Origin: Paraburkholderia dioscoreae
GTDB taxonomy: Bacteria; Pseudomonadota; Gammaproteobacteria; Burkholderiales; Burkholderiaceae
Direction: 5' to 3'
Length of the DNA stretch: 64,000 bases
NCBI RefSeq assembly: GCF_902459535.1
Contig: NZ_LR699553.1
Span: 1,488,001-1,552,000 of the forward strand
The position numbers and the translations under genes are program-made. This document shows positions 63,374-64,000 of the stretch, one piece after another. The number at the start of each line of letters is the position of its first letter. Within the stretch, counting starts at the first letter, position 1. The notes beneath the pieces were generated by a model. That model searched no databases. It saw only the letters and a list, made by a program, of their open reading frames with translations, and was not told the DNA's origin.

Positions 63374-64000
63374 GACCCTTTCTTTCATCGTCGGCGCGCT
63401 GGCGGCCGTGGTGGCCGTGATCGTGCAATACCTGGCGATCGCGAGCCTGCTGCAACCGGCCGGCGCGACCGATCCGCTGCTGCGCTTTTTCGCGCTGCAG
63501 GCATTGGCCGGACTCGCCGAAGCCGTCGCGTTCCGCTCGTGGCTGCCGCTGAATTATCGCGAGCCCCGGGCGCTCTCGTTGCTGTTCCTGTGGCTCGCCT
63601 GTACCTTCGTGCCGCTGTTCGGCGGCCTCGTGGTGCTGAGTAGCTGCATCTGGGCTGCGCTCTTTCCGGCCAGCAAGGACAGCGATCAACTCGCCGACGT
63701 GCCGCGCCCGGAATTCGTCACGTATCTGGTGTCGCGCGTTTCGCACGGCGGCGGCGCGCGGTTGCAGGCGCGGCTCGCGAATACCCAGGTATCGCCCACC
63801 GACCGGTTGTCGGCGCTCGTGGCGATCCAGAGCATGCCCACCCGCACCACCGGCACGTTGCTGCGCGAGCTGCTGGCCGATCCGCTCGAAGACATCCGCC
63901 TGATCGCTTACGGCACGCTCGACCACGCCGAAAACGAAATCATGCAGAAGATCTTCCGGACCAGCAAGGCACTGGAAGTGACCGGCAACGACACCGAGCG
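63366..64000 (+). CDS. pelE: PelE, partial (runs off the window)
   Basis: The first 211 codons of a PelE homologue, cut by the end of the sequence. It starts at an ATG inside the last codons of pelD. Two N-terminal hydrophobic helices (FIVGALAAVVAVIVQYLAIA; LSLLFLWLACTFVPLFGGLVV) are followed by a TPR-like helical region (PTRTTGTLLRELLADPLEDIR). PelE pairs with PelD and PelG in the inner-membrane synthase complex. pelF and pelG would be expected beyond the right edge. Confidence 0.9.
   Translation, partial: MSKTLSFIVGALAAVVAVIVQYLAIASLLQPAGATDPLLRFFALQALAGLAEAVAFRSWLPLNYREPRALSLLFLWLACTFVPLFGGLVVLSSCIWAALFPASKDSDQLADVPRPEFVTYLVSRVSHGGGARLQARLANTQVSPTDRLSALVAIQSMPTRTTGTLLRELLADPLEDIRLIAYGTLDHAENEIMQKIFRTSKALEVTGNDTE

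Overview
The window looks like chromosomal DNA of a Burkholderia sensu lato betaproteobacterium, most likely Paraburkholderia. It is GC-rich with strong third-position GC bias, it has many LysR regulators each facing a small metabolic gene set, and its proteins resemble Burkholderia-type MHS transporters, a double-length UvrA and a Pel polysaccharide operon. This assignment comes from family resemblance read by eye, not from a database search. No rRNA, tRNA, CRISPR array, insertion sequence or phage gene was recognised.

Layout. 1-9 kb: a DUF4142 protein, a TPR/glycosyltransferase protein, an aldo/keto reductase, a cyclic-nucleotide-binding-like lipoprotein, a gutted SDR remnant, an SDR facing a LysR regulator, a glutathionyl-hydroquinone reductase facing a YhaJ-like LysR regulator, and a small SSB-like protein. 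9-14.4 kb: a LysR regulator facing an acyl-CoA dehydrogenase, CaiB/BaiF CoA-transferase and MHS transporter set. 14.5-22.7 kb: a duplicated Asp/Glu racemase, a frameshifted small membrane protein, and a 1971-residue tandem UvrA with a LexA-like SOS box in front.

23.6-44.5 kb is the most striking part: about 21 kb with every gene on the + strand. It runs tonB-exbB-exbD-exbD-TPR protein, an XRE/cupin regulator, a TonB-dependent receptor, a YejABEF-type peptide ABC importer, a TldD/TldE metalloprotease pair, two tandem YhhY/AaaT-like acetyltransferases, and an RND pump permease without its usual partners. Read in order it is a path from the cell surface to the cytoplasm: energised outer-membrane uptake, inner-membrane peptide import, intracellular proteolysis, acetylation of released amino acids or aminoacyl products, and export. 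Each step has known parallels in microcin C and microcin B17 biology, but this assembly on one locus is proposed here as a candidate undescribed peptide uptake and processing system.

45-52.7 kb holds mixed metabolic and regulatory genes: a GlxA-type AraC regulator, an orphan RmlC-like epimerase, an EamA exporter facing a LysR regulator, a GNAT enzyme, a sulfonate/taurine-type ABC importer and a DUF1328 peptide. 52.9-64 kb is a Pel exopolysaccharide locus: pelA, pelB, pelC, pelD and the start of pelE, running off the right edge before pelF and pelG would be expected. A secreted spherulin-4/GH135-like glycoside hydrolase gene is divergent from pelA, and its family in fungi cleaves a related galactosamine polymer. 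PelD keeps an RxxD motif, so Pel output is probably controlled by cyclic di-GMP.
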